Assembly: GCA_016934635.1 (NCBI GenBank) | Contig: JAFGSK010000054.1 | Span: forward strand, 1-64,000 | Length of the DNA stretch: 64,000 bases | Reading direction: 5' to 3' | DNA from: Caldifarciminota bacterium | GTDB lineage: Bacteria; Hydrothermota; Tepidihabitantia; B3-TA06 | In this document: piece after piece, positions 33,940 to 43,685 of the stretch | Layout of the letters: the number at the start of each line of letters is the position of its first letter | Numbering within the stretch: the first letter of the stretch is position 1 | Program-made: the position numbers and the translations under genes | The notes under the pieces: generated by a model | Told to the model about the DNA's origin: nothing | Seen by the model: only the letters and a program-made list of their open reading frames with translations | Database searches by the model: none

Positions 33940-36001
33940 GCTCCTTTTTTCGCTTCTGGCTCTGGGAACCGTAAACAGCGGCATTAAAAAGGTCGTTATT
34001 GAAGGCAACCTGGCTATTGAAGACGACGAACTGGAGCGAGTGATTGCTGTTTCTGCGGGCGACATATACGATCCATCGGAGATAGCAAAAGATGAGGAAG
34101 CATTAGTTTCTTTCTATCAAGATCTAGGGTTCAGGAAAACAAAGGTTAAGTCAGAATACAGCTGGTTACGTAAAAGGTTGACCTTCAGTATTAGGGAAGG
34201 CAAGGGCCCTACTGTTAAAAAATTGAAATTCAAAGGTAATCTGGGTTTTCCTGATTCGAGGCTGAAAGGGGTAATAGCGACACAAAGACGTCAGTTGTAC
34301 TTGAGTCAGCAGGTGACTGCAGATTCACTTCGTCTCGTAATGTTTTATCGAAACCAGGGTTATGAATGGGCAAATATTACCCCGGCCTATGATTCAACCA
34401 AGCGTCGTCTTACCTTCTTAGTAGAAAAAGGAGAACGGCTCAGGGTGGCAAAGATCAGTATCGTTGGGGCACCGGCAAGTGACACCAGTTGGATGAAAAG
34501 GAATATCCCATTAAAAAAGGACAAGCCTGTAACCGTCGTAGCCCAGCAAGAAGCTCAAATGACGATTGCCCGTTATTACCGGGATCGAGGTTACTTTTAC
34601 GTCAACGTAAGTCTTAAAAGAAGGGAACAGGGCAGAGATGTTGATCTTCTTATTGAGGTTACTCCAGGAGTGCGAACCTGGATTTCGTCGGTAAGCTTTA
34701 GCGGAGTTGAACCCACCGATATTCATCCCGGGTTCCTTTTGAGAACTACCCGATTGAAACCAGGTGAGAGGTATTCCGTTTCCAGGGTAGACCGGGCGGC
34801 AAGGCTTCTATATGCAACCTATCTCTTTAATCGAGTCCGAGTGGTTACAGATACCATGCCCCCGAAAGATTCGCTGGATTTGACCTTTCTCCTTAACCCC
34901 GCCAAACCCAGGATCGTGAGTTTTGGATTCGGTCTGGAAACCGCCGGGGTCGACGAACGGAAGACCAGTGGAGATGAATCTGATTTTGGTTTTCTTATCC
35001 CGGATCGTCTGTCCTTGTCTTTGGGCTGGGAGCATCTGAATCTCTTTCATCGAGGTGTAGGTTTAGCTAGTGAGGTAATATTTAATCCGACATTCAAAGG
35101 GGACTACGAACTGGAGTTTAACGTTCGTAATCGTTATCCGGACATCCTTCCCTTAAATCTGGGATTGACCATCTCTCCATACTGGAAACATGGGTACTAT
35201 CGCAGCAACGCAGATGATAATTATCACATACTTGGAGGGGAGGCCGGACTGGAACGGTATTTCACAGACCGGTTGAAAGCAGGACTCTCCATGCAGATAA
35301 GAAGAACCTTGGTCGGAATGGAACAAGATCAGACCAACTTCCTGCGGGCTTCGCTGGTCTTTGACAGCCGCAACGATTTCTTCTCGCCTACCGCTGGGGT
35401 GTACTTTTTCCCATACGCTGATTGGGCAGGAAAACCATTTGGCGGCAGTAATTATTTCCATCGTGCAGCAGTGGATTTCCGCAATTATCTGGCTTTACCC
35501 CTGGATGTGGTTTTCGCCTGGCGTTTGCATGGTGGTTTGATTGCGCCCCATTCTGGAGAAACCTTTGAAGGGATCTCCATCTATGAAAAGTTCACCATGG
35601 GTGGAGCGGGCAGTCTTCGTGCCGTAGATTATCGATCAATCGGGCCTGAAACAGATACAATAGTAAGGATCGATTCAAAAGGAAATGAGATAAAGTACGA
35701 TACGACCTATAATCACTACGGGACATTGATGTTTTTACACAGCCTGGAGATACGTACGCCCTACATATCAGATCTCGTGGGATTCGTACTGTTCATTGAT
35801 GTCGGGTTGTGCTCACAGTCCCTCGATGAGATCACAGACGATGAGTGGACCTGGGGACCAGGATTAGGATTAAGGGTAAAGACCCCTATCGGACCGATTC
35901 GATTGGATTATGCCAAGGATGCCCAGACGAAATTCGTATCCCCCACAGAACACTTGTTAATGGGGGGGAGGATAGATATTGGCTTTTTACAAGCGTTTTA
36001 G
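33920..36001 (+). CDS. Omp85/TamA-like outer-membrane assembly barrel
   Basis: The 693-residue protein has a short signal peptide (about 1-20), then four POTRA-like repeats (about 22-330, each with a G-N/A turn and a YRNQGY or YRDRGYFYV motif) and a 16-strand-type barrel from about 340 ending in IGFLQAF with C-terminal Phe. The late GAGSLRAVDY segment matches the VRGY/F-like loop motif of Omp85 proteins. It inserts or exports outer-membrane proteins. Its partner TamB-like gene follows with a 23 nt overlap, so TamA is more likely than BamA, but BamA cannot be excluded. Confidence 0.85.
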   Translation: MAGLCIRLLFSLLALGTVNSGIKKVVIEGNLAIEDDELERVIAVSAGDIYDPSEIAKDEEALVSFYQDLGFRKTKVKSEYSWLRKRLTFSIREGKGPTVKKLKFKGNLGFPDSRLKGVIATQRRQLYLSQQVTADSLRLVMFYRNQGYEWANITPAYDSTKRRLTFLVEKGERLRVAKISIVGAPASDTSWMKRNIPLKKDKPVTVVAQQEAQMTIARYYRDRGYFYVNVSLKRREQGRDVDLLIEVTPGVRTWISSVSFSGVEPTDIHPGFLLRTTRLKPGERYSVSRVDRAARLLYATYLFNRVRVVTDTMPPKDSLDLTFLLNPAKPRIVSFGFGLETAGVDERKTSGDESDFGFLIPDRLSLSLGWEHLNLFHRGVGLASEVIFNPTFKGDYELEFNVRNRYPDILPLNLGLTISPYWKHGYYRSNADDNYHILGGEAGLERYFTDRLKAGLSMQIRRTLVGMEQDQTNFLRASLVFDSRNDFFSPTAGVYFFPYADWAGKPFGGSNYFHRAAVDFRNYLALPLDVVFAWRLHGGLIAPHSGETFEGISIYEKFTMGGAGSLRAVDYRSIGPETDTIVRIDSKGNEIKYDTTYNHYGTLMFLHSLEIRTPYISDLVGFVLFIDVGLCSQSLDEITDDEWTWGPGLGLRVKTPIGPIRLDYAKDAQTKFVSPTEHLLMGGRIDIGFLQAF

Positions 36002-39000
36002 GCTCAAACAGGGCGAGAGACATCCTGCCCTCAAACCCCGTCGCCGTTGGGGACGCAGGATCGCCATTGCTGCAATCTCCATAACAGGCATGTTATTTAC
36101 CGCGTATTTTTTCAGGGTTCCTTTGAGGGATGACATTATCCGGCAGGCGTTGGCTTTTTTGGAAAAGGAAGGATTCCAAGCCGATTACGATGAGGTATGG
36201 GGAGATATACTTGGGGGGATAAACTTCTCCGAACTCAGCGTAGTGAAAGACGACGATCATTGGTTAAAGGCCGATCAAGTGCACCTTTCCTATCGTCTGC
36301 TGCCCTTAATTATTCAGAACCGGTTTGAGATTAGTTCGGTGAGGCTGGTGAGGCCCGAGGCGCGATGGTTACTGCCTGAGGAAAAACCGGATGAAGAAAA
36401 AGAGCCTTTCGATCTAGACTTTTCGTTGGACCTGGCTGGTTTCCACATCCGCAACGGCAGGGTGGAGTTAGCCGACACCCTGGCCCTTGAAGGACTCCAA
36501 CTCGATCTTTCCCTCAAGATAAGGCCCCATCATGTTTCAGGAAGGGTTCGCAGGTCAGGAGTTCTGGTTAATCTCAACGGTGAAGACCGCCTGCGTATAC
36601 GCTCGGCTAAGACCGGTTTCGCCTATATACCGCCGGATACAATAAGGTTTGAAGATCTGCTTGTTGTTACCGTAGACTCGAGGATTAAGGGTGATTTTTC
36701 ACTTGAAGGATCGAATCTGGGATTGGATCTGGATAGAACGGTTATTGATCTTGCCGAGATTGATCCCGAAGGGTTGAAAGGGCGTCTTTTGGCAGAAGGA
36801 TGGATCGGTTCTGACAGTTCCGGCTATCGAGGAGAGTGCAGCCTTGAGGCGGAAGATTTCGTCTCGGGTGATTTAAGATTTGCAGAACTCAAGATGGAGT
36901 TGTCAGGTGAAGAAGGGGTATTTGATGTTTCCTTCGATGCAAGTGATCCCCGGATGGGAAGATTGGCAAGCGCGGGCGTAATCTCTATAACCGAAGAAGA
37001 GGTTTTGGGCAATCTTGATGTTCGAGAGTTGAGGCTTTCGGAGGCGACTGGATTTCCCCTTGAATTTAAGGGAACGGTCGACGGCGGATATAATCTGAAG
37101 GTCAAAGAAGCGAAAGGTATACTCAAGGTGGAGACCTTGGAGCTTCTTCCCCAGACCGGTTTGCCCTTGGCCTTCAAGGGGACGATCGAAGGCGGCTACG
37201 CTTCAGGCTCTGAACATATCTGGGGAGACATGAATATCGAGCAACTCGAGATTCGCAAGATACCCGCCTATCCTGTGAGTTTTAAAGGAAGCGTTGAAGC
37301 CGACTATGATTTGGCGAATAACTCGGGTCACATTACCGGATTGGTTGACAGAATCAGATTACGCAATTTCAAATGGGGTAGTTGTGACTTCGACGTAGCC
37401 TTTCATAATCAGGATATAACCTTGAAAAGCTTCCGACTTTCACACGGCCTTTCTCAGGTTCAGGCCAAGGGTGAATTCTCTCCGGAAGCTGTTGAAGGTG
37501 AACTTGAGATACATACCTTTCAGTTGGCCAGCCTGGGTGAATACAACCCTCTGGGTGAACCTGCCGAGGTGAATGCTGAGCTTAAGTTTGCAGGGACGGG
37601 TAAATCTCCCCGGATTTCCGGATTGATTCTCGTGAACTCGGATGAGGCTTTCTTCAAAGAGCTTCAGGTTGAATTCGATTCCTTCTACCCTTTGAGTTTG
37701 GCTGGATTGGCCAGAATTGATGTGAACGGCTTGAGATTATCTGAGGGTACAGAGTTCGGGCTTTCCGCAGACATCAGGGATTCATCATTGAAGGTTTCTG
37801 CCAGCGACGGCAAGGATATATTTCTTTCAATGATCGGTGTGCTTAATCTGGATTTCAATCGCAGCCTCTATGAGTACTCTTGCGATAAGCTTGAGCTTAT
37901 GGTCGGTACGGAGAAGATTGAGAACCGGTTGCCCTTTGTGGTTACGAGTTCAGGGGATTCCCTGGCTCTTGGTCCAACGATCTTCTATATAGGAGAAGGT
38001 TCGTTTGCAGCAACCGGGTCGTGGGGCGGGGTCGGTCTTCCTCACGTCGGGATTACCCTTTACGATGTCGAGTTGCCAATAATTGCCAGATTGTTGGGCG
38101 TTGAGGAGGGGGTAAGTGGGTATGTATCAGGGCAGATAGTTAGTCGAGATGACGGCGGGAAGAGAAGTGTATTGCTTCAGATCGAGGCGGTTGACGTCTA
38201 TGCACTGGGCGCCGAAGCCGACAGCATCTATCTTGCAGGTGAGTTGGATGCTTTGCAGTTTGACTTTGAGGCCTTGCTGGTGCATGGAGAGGGTGAGTCT
38301 AAAGCAAACGGTAATGTTTATTACGATTTTAAGGAGACAAGCGTCATTCAAAGATTCAATATTAACCTTACCCTTGATGATATCGGTGTGTGGCCGTTTG
38401 CACTTCTTGACCTGGAACAGACGGTTGTTTTTCGAAAGGGTTCGGTTAATGGCAACTTGAATGCATTCGGTACATTAACCGAGCCCGACATCAGAGGACA
38501 AATATATATTCGTGATGCCGAACTTTTCCTGCCGATACTGGATATGACCAGTTACAGCACCGACATAGATTTGCTGTTCAGCAATGGTTTGGCGATAATT
38601 GATAAGGCTTCGGGTCGTGTGGGGCAAGGACGTATAAAAGGTAACGGGGATTTATCGTTGTTTTCCGAAGGTCACCCGTTCTTCTTTAGCTTTAAATTCG
38701 ATACGGTACCTTATAACCCGGAACGACATCTAAAGGCGATTTGCGATGGAACGATATCCCTGAGGGGGTCGGATGACTCCCCGCTTTACGTCTCAGGTAA
38801 CGTGGATATCATAAAGGCGGACATTGGCTGGGGATTGACCGACGAGATCTGGGTGACCTCCCCGAACGTTCCGGTGGATTCATCTCTTCCTCCAACCTAC
38901 GTAGATATACATGTTAAGGGTGACAAGAATATCTGGATCAAGAACACCATGATGGATGTTGAAGTGGCGGCGGATCTTGAGATTGTTCAGCGCGACGAGA

Positions 39001-39689
39001 TAATACCCCAGATTACCGGTGATCTTAATGTCAAACGGGGTAATATTTATTATGGGATCTCTGTGCTTAAGCTGGAAAAGGGGGAGATATTCTTTCCCCC
39101 TGCTCAGCAGGATCTTAACCCGGAGTTGGATATCTGGGCGCGTAAGCGTACGGATTATCAGGCAGCCAGCGGCGAACGTATTGAGGCCGTCTTGCGCGTT
39201 GTTGGAACCCTTAGGAAGCCTGATTTCAAGGCGTTTAGTGATCCTCCGGGGCTTTCGGAGACTGATGTTTTGACCTACTTGAGTATCGGTTACTTCCCGA
39301 GTTTGACAGGACAGACTATCCCAATCGGTCTCTCCTCCATACCTCTGGAGTCGATCTTGAGTCGGGAGGCAGCCGAGTGGCTACAGGACGCGACAGGAGC
39401 GGACGTCATTATGATTGAGGACATCGGACTTACCGAATCTCCTACAAAGGTAACCATAGGTAAATATCTGGGTGACAAATGGTATGCATCTTACACACTG
39501 CCCTTGTCAAGGCCTGCCGGTGACACCACCTACCACCAGTTCAAGGTTGAATACACGTTGGGGGAGATAAACATTCCTTTAGGCGAGGATTCCCTTTCGG
39601 ATACCCTGGATTTGAACCAGGATATAATCCTCGACCGTAACAGGTACGGAGCACAGGGGTTGCATTATCGCCTGAGGTTGCGTTACTGA
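35979..39689 (+). CDS. TamB/YtfN-like translocation and assembly protein
   Basis: The 1236-residue protein has one N-terminal transmembrane helix (about 29-45) after a very basic cytoplasmic stretch, then a long beta-rich stalk with repeated FKGTVDGGY-like units (about 355-450) and the C-terminal DUF490/TamB domain (about 850-1236; KLEKGEIFFPP, YLSIGYFP). TamB and other AsmA-like proteins bridge the inner and outer membranes and move lipid or help barrel insertion. TTG 35979 is chosen because GGGAGG lies 7 nt upstream. The 3' end shares one nt with the PriA-like gene. Confidence 0.85.
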   Translation: MAFYKRFRLKQGERHPALKPRRRWGRRIAIAAISITGMLFTAYFFRVPLRDDIIRQALAFLEKEGFQADYDEVWGDILGGINFSELSVVKDDDHWLKADQVHLSYRLLPLIIQNRFEISSVRLVRPEARWLLPEEKPDEEKEPFDLDFSLDLAGFHIRNGRVELADTLALEGLQLDLSLKIRPHHVSGRVRRSGVLVNLNGEDRLRIRSAKTGFAYIPPDTIRFEDLLVVTVDSRIKGDFSLEGSNLGLDLDRTVIDLAEIDPEGLKGRLLAEGWIGSDSSGYRGECSLEAEDFVSGDLRFAELKMELSGEEGVFDVSFDASDPRMGRLASAGVISITEEEVLGNLDVRELRLSEATGFPLEFKGTVDGGYNLKVKEAKGILKVETLELLPQTGLPLAFKGTIEGGYASGSEHIWGDMNIEQLEIRKIPAYPVSFKGSVEADYDLANNSGHITGLVDRIRLRNFKWGSCDFDVAFHNQDITLKSFRLSHGLSQVQAKGEFSPEAVEGELEIHTFQLASLGEYNPLGEPAEVNAELKFAGTGKSPRISGLILVNSDEAFFKELQVEFDSFYPLSLAGLARIDVNGLRLSEGTEFGLSADIRDSSLKVSASDGKDIFLSMIGVLNLDFNRSLYEYSCDKLELMVGTEKIENRLPFVVTSSGDSLALGPTIFYIGEGSFAATGSWGGVGLPHVGITLYDVELPIIARLLGVEEGVSGYVSGQIVSRDDGGKRSVLLQIEAVDVYALGAEADSIYLAGELDALQFDFEALLVHGEGESKANGNVYYDFKETSVIQRFNINLTLDDIGVWPFALLDLEQTVVFRKGSVNGNLNAFGTLTEPDIRGQIYIRDAELFLPILDMTSYSTDIDLLFSNGLAIIDKASGRVGQGRIKGNGDLSLFSEGHPFFFSFKFDTVPYNPERHLKAICDGTISLRGSDDSPLYVSGNVDIIKADIGWGLTDEIWVTSPNVPVDSSLPPTYVDIHVKGDKNIWIKNTMMDVEVAADLEIVQRDEIIPQITGDLNVKRGNIYYGISVLKLEKGEIFFPPAQQDLNPELDIWARKRTDYQAASGERIEAVLRVVGTLRKPDFKAFSDPPGLSETDVLTYLSIGYFPSLTGQTIPIGLSSIPLESILSREAAEWLQDATGADVIMIEDIGLTESPTKVTIGKYLGDKWYASYTLPLSRPAGDTTYHQFKVEYTLGEINIPLGEDSLSDTLDLNQDIILDRNRYGAQGLHYRLRLRY

Positions 39690-41515
39690 TGCCGGTAGGA
39701 GCGGCGCCTTTGTGGCGCCCCTTGGGAGGATTGGCCTATAACGACCATCAAGGGGTTGGCTTAGGCGATCTGGTGCGCGTTCCATTGGGCAAGGAGTCGG
39801 TGCCGGCGTGTATAGTTTCGACCGATACCCAGGAGAGGAAAGGCCTGAAGGAGGTAGGTGAGGTGATTGCACCACGCCTATTCCCCTCCTCGCTCATCGA
39901 ACTTTGTTCACACGTGGCAGACCAGCAGTTGTCGTTCCTTGGAGAGGTGCTGGGATTGGCGTTGCCCAGGGATATCATGCGTCCTCCGAAAAGACCCGGA
40001 ACAAGGGTCGACGAATCCGGGATGAGAAGACATTTGAGGATGCGAAGCGACGAGGAAGGTCTTCTGGTTAGTGTCAGGCGTTCCCGTAACTCAATACTTC
40101 TTCATTCTGCAGCAGACTATACCGGGCTTATGGTCGAGTTGGTGAGGCAAGCATTGGACGCAGGGAAACAGGTTCTCTTGTTGTTCCCTAATGAACCGGG
40201 CATGGCTCGCCTCTACGAACGGTTTCAGCCCTACCTGCCTTTGAGGCTTTACCATTCCGGGCTGGGACAATCTGAGCGCAGACAAATCTGGCACGGGATA
40301 CGTCAGGGTTCACTGTCCTGCGTCGGGGGCATGCGGTCGGCCGTGCTCCTGCCTTTCGTTAATCCCGGCCTTTTCCTCGTCTTCGATGAGGACTCCGCTT
40401 CTTACAGGGTTCGTTCGCATCATATACACTACAACGCAAGGGACCTTGCGCTTTTCAGAGCCGGAACCGAAGGCTTTAAGACGATCCTTTTATCCATTTC
40501 TCCTTCGCTTGAGATTGCTCACTCAGCTCGAAGCGGCAAGCTTACAAGGATCGAACGAAGGGCAGGCCAAAAAGGGAAGGCGTTGGTGGTGGATATGGGC
40601 ACCCAGGCCCAGGATAGTGTACTTTCTCAACCCTTAATAAAACAGCTAAACTTAGCAAGAGAAAGCGGCATGAAGGCTCTCCTGCTGCTTAACCGGTTAG
40701 GGATGGCTGCAAGGCTGATGTGTCTTGATTGCGGTAACGTGCTGGTCTGTGAAGGATGCGGGATGCCCCTCAAGCTGATAGGACCGGGTGCACCCCTGGA
40801 ATGCAGGTTTTGCCGGAAGGAGGTTGTAGCACCCGAGCAATGCCCGGTTTGTAAAGGGGTGCGCTGGATGAGCCTTTCACCGGGTCTCGGCAAGCTCAAA
40901 AAGGAACTGCTCGGGATATTCTCTCCGGATCAAATCTGTGAGGTTAAAGGTGAGCATCGGCCAATAATCGCCGACGCAGCCCGTTCACGCTTGCTTTTCG
41001 GGACAAGTGCCGTTCTTGAGTATCTGCCTCCTAAAGTGCGAGTAGCGGCAATGCTTTCCTGGGACGCAGAACGCAGTCATGCCGACTTCAGAAGCCCGGA
41101 ACGGGCTTTCCGCGCGATAGCGTACCTCAGGCGGATACTCGTATCGACCCCTCAGAGTAGATTGGTCGTTCAGACCTTCAGACCAAATGATAAGTTGCTT
41201 GAATGGGCACTCAAGGGTGATTATGAAACGTTCTTTAAAAGCGAGGTGAGACGCAGGCGGGAATTGGGCTACCCGCCGTATCGCAGGTTATTGCTGTTCG
41301 AGGAGGGCACAGGCCGGTCCTGGGATGCAGAGAAGCTGCTCGGGTTATTGGATAGGGATGGAGCACAAACCCTGGGTCCTTATGACGGGAAGGAAGGCAA
41401 GGCTTCAATCCTCGTTAAACTCAGACGCGATATTCCACCCCGGGATTTAATAGATTCAGATAGGCTTCGTAGGTCCGGATGGCGGGTCGAGGTTGATCCA
41501 GTCGAGATACTTTAA
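39689..41515 (+). CDS. PriA-like primosomal protein without ATPase motifs
   Basis: The 608-residue protein keeps PriA architecture: an N-terminal DNA-binding region, helicase-fold lobes and a zinc insertion with eight Cys at about 345, 348, 354, 357, 372, 375, 385 and 388. It also retains the C-terminal RRRRELGYPPYRRLLL motif. The Walker A site (GxTGSGKT in PriA) reads HSAADYTG at about 139-146, and the DEEH box reads DEDS at 233-236, so ATP hydrolysis is unlikely. Actinobacterial PriA is likewise ATPase-less, from general knowledge. It may restart forks as a DNA- and protein-binding platform. ATG 39689 overlaps tamB by one nt. Confidence 0.8.
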   Translation: MPVGAAPLWRPLGGLAYNDHQGVGLGDLVRVPLGKESVPACIVSTDTQERKGLKEVGEVIAPRLFPSSLIELCSHVADQQLSFLGEVLGLALPRDIMRPPKRPGTRVDESGMRRHLRMRSDEEGLLVSVRRSRNSILLHSAADYTGLMVELVRQALDAGKQVLLLFPNEPGMARLYERFQPYLPLRLYHSGLGQSERRQIWHGIRQGSLSCVGGMRSAVLLPFVNPGLFLVFDEDSASYRVRSHHIHYNARDLALFRAGTEGFKTILLSISPSLEIAHSARSGKLTRIERRAGQKGKALVVDMGTQAQDSVLSQPLIKQLNLARESGMKALLLLNRLGMAARLMCLDCGNVLVCEGCGMPLKLIGPGAPLECRFCRKEVVAPEQCPVCKGVRWMSLSPGLGKLKKELLGIFSPDQICEVKGEHRPIIADAARSRLLFGTSAVLEYLPPKVRVAAMLSWDAERSHADFRSPERAFRAIAYLRRILVSTPQSRLVVQTFRPNDKLLEWALKGDYETFFKSEVRRRRELGYPPYRRLLLFEEGTGRSWDAEKLLGLLDRDGAQTLGPYDGKEGKASILVKLRRDIPPRDLIDSDRLRRSGWRVEVDPVEIL

Positions 41516-41575
41516 CCTCGGTTTTTCACCTGCGCTAGAGCATTGAACATTGAATCGGGTTTCCCAGTCACGCGG

Positions 41576-42097
41576 CTAGTTCCCGAGTTCCCTTGCGATG
41601 CGACCTACGATTATATCCTCAAGAACACCTCTTGAACGCAGGCTCTTCCAGACCATGGGTGAGGTGGTGTCCCAGGTCCACTCCCTCAGGTGGGCCTCGA
41701 AGTTTGGGGTTACCCTGACCTCGGTGGATTCTTCGCTTACAGCGGAAACCTTGAGGTTGATCCAGTAGCGCGCTTCGTCCATTGCACCCGAGTTCTCGTA
41801 ATACCAGAAGCTGCCGTAGCTCGGACTCCACGCGTAATCGTCCAGTTGGGATGCGGAGACGTTTTTCTCACGGGTCGTTATGAAGCCGGATTCCTTGTCA
41901 ATCTCCTCTATCTTCTGGTTTGATAGCGCCACCAAAGCAGCGTCCCAAACATCATCGTAAGCTGAAAGGTACGTAACCTTTTGCTTTTCCTGCAACTCGT
42001 CCCAGGAGATCGGCGGCTTGCGTTGCCCGAAGAAGAAACAGCCGGTTAACGAAATCAGGATAATTATGGGCGCCAGAACTTTCAAATATCGTTTCAT
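41576..42097 (-). CDS. small lipoprotein, BamC-like in shape
   Basis: The 173-residue protein has a classic lipobox LTGC (Cys 20) and a mature alpha/beta domain with the motif YDDVWDAALVAL followed by VSAVSEESTEVRVTPNF. It resembles the helix-grip lipoproteins of the BamC/DUF4136 kind, but the family is not certain. ATG 42097 has AAGGAGG upstream. It is convergent to the PriA-like gene. No promoter of good quality was found in the 204 nt before it; a small palindrome (CCCTTGAAGGG, 42257-42267) lies there. Confidence 0.65.
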   Translation of the reverse strand: MKRYLKVLAPIIILISLTGCFFFGQRKPPISWDELQEKQKVTYLSAYDDVWDAALVALSNQKIEEIDKESGFITTREKNVSASQLDDYAWSPSYGSFWYYENSGAMDEARYWINLKVSAVSEESTEVRVTPNFEAHLREWTWDTTSPMVWKSLRSRGVLEDIIVGRIARELGN

Positions 42098-42301
42098 TTC
42101 AGCCTCCTTTGGTTCGTTTCCGTTCCAAGAAGAAAGACGCTATTGTGTCATGCTAAGTTTCACACCGAAAACACCCCGGGTAGAAACGGTTTGTCTGGTC
42201 AATACCGCAACACCCATTACTCTACTGTCCTCCCTCTCCTCAGTCACTCCCTTTGCCCTTGAAGGGTATATTTAATCAAGTGGCGAGTATTTTCTCCCTT
42301 C

Positions 42302-43159
42302 TCAATCCTCCCTTATTCCTGTGTGTGCTTCCTCGGTGCAAACCCAGCGAAGACCGGTAACCGTCTGGTAGGCTAATTTCAGGGTTAGCCCTTCCCCGTC
42401 AATCGCCTCTACATAGAGTTTCCCGAAGTTATCGTCATCGGTGTAGCCTGCGGCGTCAGGATCGATCCACAGGCCCAAGAGATCGTTTACTTCAAGGTTT
42501 TGTTGTGTGGAGTAGAGCGCCTGTCCTGTAGGAGCAACAAGACCTAAATCATCGTATGTTCCGGTTTCCACTGAAGCAGCATTAACCTCGTCGTTCAAAG
42601 GTTCAGGTGAATGGTCGAATGGGGAAACTAACATCGGTCCGGTGTTGATCCAGAAGTCGATATGAGGCCAGTCACCCGAATTGCCGACGGTATATGAAGA
42701 AACCAAGCCACCGGTTGAATATCCAAAAGCATTAGGATGGTCAGGGCTGGGGTCATTGATAGTCCAAACTCGGAAGTTTTCGGTCTCCACAGCCAGGAAG
42801 CTTAACTCCTTAGGTTCACTTTTGACCAGGTCGTACATTGCATAGACCTCGATCTTGACGCAAGGGGTATAGACGTAGTCTTCGGTCTCGGTTACCGGGT
42901 CCTGACCCATTCCGTCGACGGATACGTAGTACATGCTCGGGGTTTCGCCTATTGGAGGGTCCCAGAAGACCCTTACGCCGCCCCCTGGATTAGCGTCCTG
43001 CCCGTCAACAACCTCGAAGTCGAGATTCTCAACCGGCGGGTACTGGAGAGGATTACCCAATGTTTTATTCTCGGCTATTTCTTCAGAATCCTCGCACACC
43101 ATACTGAGAAAAGCGAATCCCGATAATGCAAGCAGCATTAAAGCTACTAATCGTTTCAT
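42302..43159 (-). CDS. secreted FN3-like protein, paralogue of 43686-44474
   Basis: The 285-residue protein has a signal peptide with a Cys at residue 22 (SMVC, an imperfect lipobox). The mature part has an FN3-like domain with NPGGGVRVFWDPP and a following EDYVYTPC segment, then a beta-rich half ending near GLRWV. Order and motifs match the neighbour at 43686-44474, so the two are paralogues. Function unknown. ATG 43159 has AAGGAGG upstream and its own promoter at 43188-43216. Confidence 0.6.
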   Translation of the reverse strand: MKRLVALMLLALSGFAFLSMVCEDSEEIAENKTLGNPLQYPPVENLDFEVVDGQDANPGGGVRVFWDPPIGETPSMYYVSVDGMGQDPVTETEDYVYTPCVKIEVYAMYDLVKSEPKELSFLAVETENFRVWTINDPSPDHPNAFGYSTGGLVSSYTVGNSGDWPHIDFWINTGPMLVSPFDHSPEPLNDEVNAASVETGTYDDLGLVAPTGQALYSTQQNLEVNDLLGLWIDPDAAGYTDDDNFGKLYVEAIDGEGLTLKLAYQTVTGLRWVCTEEAHTGIRED

Positions 43160-43187
43160 AGCTCCCTCCTTGGGTAGTTATCCTTAT

Positions 43188-43216
43188 ATATTAATCCGAG
43201 TAACCCCCAATGTCAA
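43188..43216 (-). promoter_or_regulatory. promoter of the 42302-43159 gene
   Basis: On the minus strand TTGACA (43216-43211), 17 bp, TAATAT (43193-43188), then AAGGAGG before the ATG. Confidence 0.65.
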
Positions 43217-43279
43217 TCCCTCTTGATTCCCCTTCCTCTCTATATATTTCCTTTATTTTACAAATCCTGCACGAATTTT

Positions 43280-43609
43280 TTACTTGGCTTTAGGTGGAGC
43301 GGTATCCATAGGCGTCATGCCAATCTTCTCCTGCACCTTTGCTATCTCGGTAGCCAGGATTCGGTACTGGTCATTGACTTGTTCAATTCGTACCTGCAGA
43401 GCTCCGAGATCAGCCGTTGGCGGTCCCTTGATTTCCAATATCTTTTCATTGAGCCTCTGCAATTCCTTGTCTATGTCACTTAATTCCGATTGCATTGAAT
43501 TAACCTTATCGTATAAGGCGTTGACTCGTCGTACCGTCTCTCGGCTAACGCATCCCAAGGGTGTCAGCACCAAGAGGCAGGCTACTACAAGGAAGATTAT
43601 CTTCTTCAT
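43280..43609 (-). CDS. small coiled-coil lipoprotein
   Basis: The 109-residue protein has a lipobox TPLGC (about Cys 20) and a mature helix-rich region with heptads (residues 30-90), ending in a short Pro-rich tail. The size and layout are like Lpp/YfgC-type tethers or envelope spacers. The start is ATG 43609, with GGAG 8 nt upstream; a frame extension of six codons has no ribosome site. Confidence 0.6.
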   Translation of the reverse strand: MKKIIFLVVACLLVLTPLGCVSRETVRRVNALYDKVNSMQSELSDIDKELQRLNEKILEIKGPPTADLGALQVRIEQVNDQYRILATEIAKVQEKIGMTPMDTAPPKAK

Positions 43610-43632
43610 ACTTACACTCCTAAGCAAGAGTA

Positions 43633-43656
43633 AAGGGGGAGCGGGAGCTCCCCCTT
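43633..43656 (-). terminator. terminator after the 43686-44474 lipoprotein gene
   Basis: AAGGGGGAGC and GCTCCCCCTT form a perfect 10 bp stem with a 4 nt loop. On the minus strand a short pyrimidine stretch follows. It lies 24 nt upstream of the next start, so it also sits in that gene's leader. Confidence 0.65.
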
Positions 43657-43685
43657 GTAAAACCTTTCAATTGGTCTGTCGTCGT

